Positions 6,579 through 6,805 of a stretch of DNA of 6,805 nt are shown here, in pieces (positions within the stretch are counted from its first letter, which is position 1; every line of letters begins with the position of its first letter). The notes below the pieces were generated by a model, which was not told the origin of the DNA, ran no database searches, and worked only from the letters and a program-made list of their open reading frames with translations. The stretch comes from Alistipes sp. (GTDB lineage: Bacteria > Bacteroidota > Bacteroidia > Bacteroidales > Rikenellaceae). A program made the position numbers and the translations under genes. The stretch is taken from positions 1-6,805 of the forward strand of contig JAFZDR010000073.1 in the NCBI GenBank assembly GCA_017561105.1, given 5' to 3'.

Positions 6579-6702
6579 AAATTGTTCTGATTGGCTCTTT
6601 TTGTACTGCACTTCGGATAACGAAATGCTCACATACGCCGAAGTATGCTCCGCTTTCGCTCCCTCGTTTAGCACAAAAATAGCTCAATCACCTCCAATTT
6701 TT
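6577..6702. repeat. Imperfect palindromic intergenic element after lptB
   Basis: The outer arms are complementary in order: AAAAATTG (6577-6584) with CAATTTTT (6695-6702), TGATTG (6588-6593) with CAATCA (6685-6690), GCT (6594-6596) with AGC (6681-6683), and TTTTTGT (6598-6604) with ACAAAAA (6673-6679). That is about 24 pairs with small internal loops. The centre (6605-6672) has further stems, including CGAAA (6621-6625) with TTTCG (6654-6658) enclosing CATAC (6632-6636) with GTATG (6643-6647). An alternative, mutually exclusive stem is ACTTCGG (6610-6616) with CCGAAGT (6638-6644). The left arm begins inside the lptB stop codon. No protein is credible here. It may be a mobile palindromic repeat, a structured RNA, or a transcript-end structure for lptB, since no ordinary terminator is visible. 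Confidence 0.6.
6579..6672 (+). repeat. 94-bp direct repeat, copy 1
   Basis: This copy matches 6712-6805 at 92 of 94 positions, differing only at 6593 (G versus A) and 6595 (C versus T). It forms the left arm and centre of the palindromic element. On the minus strand it reads GAGGGAGCGAAAGCGGAGC near its start. The sequence is dense in short inverted repeats. Confidence 0.95.
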
Positions 6703-6711
6703 AGGAGAGGG

Positions 6712-6805
6712 AAATTGTTCTGATTAGTTCTTTTTGTACTGCACTTCGGATAACGAAATGCTCACATACGCCGAAGTATGCTCCGCTTTCGCTCCCTCGT
6801 TTAGC
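6712..6805 (+). repeat. 94-bp direct repeat, copy 2 (cut by the window end)
   Basis: The second copy is offset by 133 bp from the first and is separated from it by 39 bp that hold the right palindrome arm of copy 1 plus AGGAGAGGG. Identity continues to the last base of the window, so the unit almost certainly extends further and may have its own right arm and more copies. Both observed differences fall in the left arm. Confidence 0.93.

Noticed and set aside
6366..6687. Minus-strand open frames crossing the repeat copy and the end of lptB.
   Set aside because: They combine repeat sequence with antisense lptB. Similar spurious translations are expected from any palindromic intergenic repeat.
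6579..6805. A CRISPR array.
   Set aside because: The repeat is 94 bp with a 39-bp gap, only two copies are visible, the gap contains the palindrome arm, and no cas gene is near.

Overview
The window reads as ordinary chromosomal DNA of a Bacteroidales bacterium, possibly Rikenellaceae or Alistipes-like (the genus is a guess). Four things support the order. Start codons lack Shine-Dalgarno sequences. Three promoters carry the Bacteroidetes -7 box TAnnTTTG. There are two DUF4251-type secreted proteins, a family largely confined to this phylum. The RecQ has the long C-terminal extension usual in the group. All six genes end in TAA.

Layout, left to right. (1) The 3' end of a NupG-type nucleoside/H+ symporter gene (+). 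(2) A bidirectional terminator shared with the convergent next gene. (3) A large secreted protein (-) that looks like a DUF5696 / GH101-GH129-like glycoside hydrolase. (4) A 107-bp divergent intergenic region holding its promoter and, on the other side, a stem-loop ending two bases before the next start codon. (5) Two tandem, translationally coupled paralogues of the DUF4251 type (+), both exported. (6) A second bidirectional terminator, whose A/T arm includes the stop codon of recQ. (7) recQ (-), complete. (8) A 111-bp divergent region with back-to-back promoters. (9) An LptB-type ABC ATPase gene (+). (10) A 227-bp gene-free tail with two near-identical 94-bp direct repeats, 133 bp apart. The first belongs to a roughly 126-bp imperfect palindrome, and the second is cut by the window end.

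The genes do not form one pathway. They are separate transcription units in alternating orientation: nucleoside uptake, putative periplasmic glycan hydrolysis, an envelope protein pair of unknown role, DNA repair, and lipopolysaccharide export. No phage, insertion sequence, CRISPR array, tRNA or rRNA was seen. The least explained parts are the palindromic tandem repeat after lptB, the leader stem-loop before the DUF4251 pair, and an extended promoter sequence shared by the hydrolase and lptB genes.
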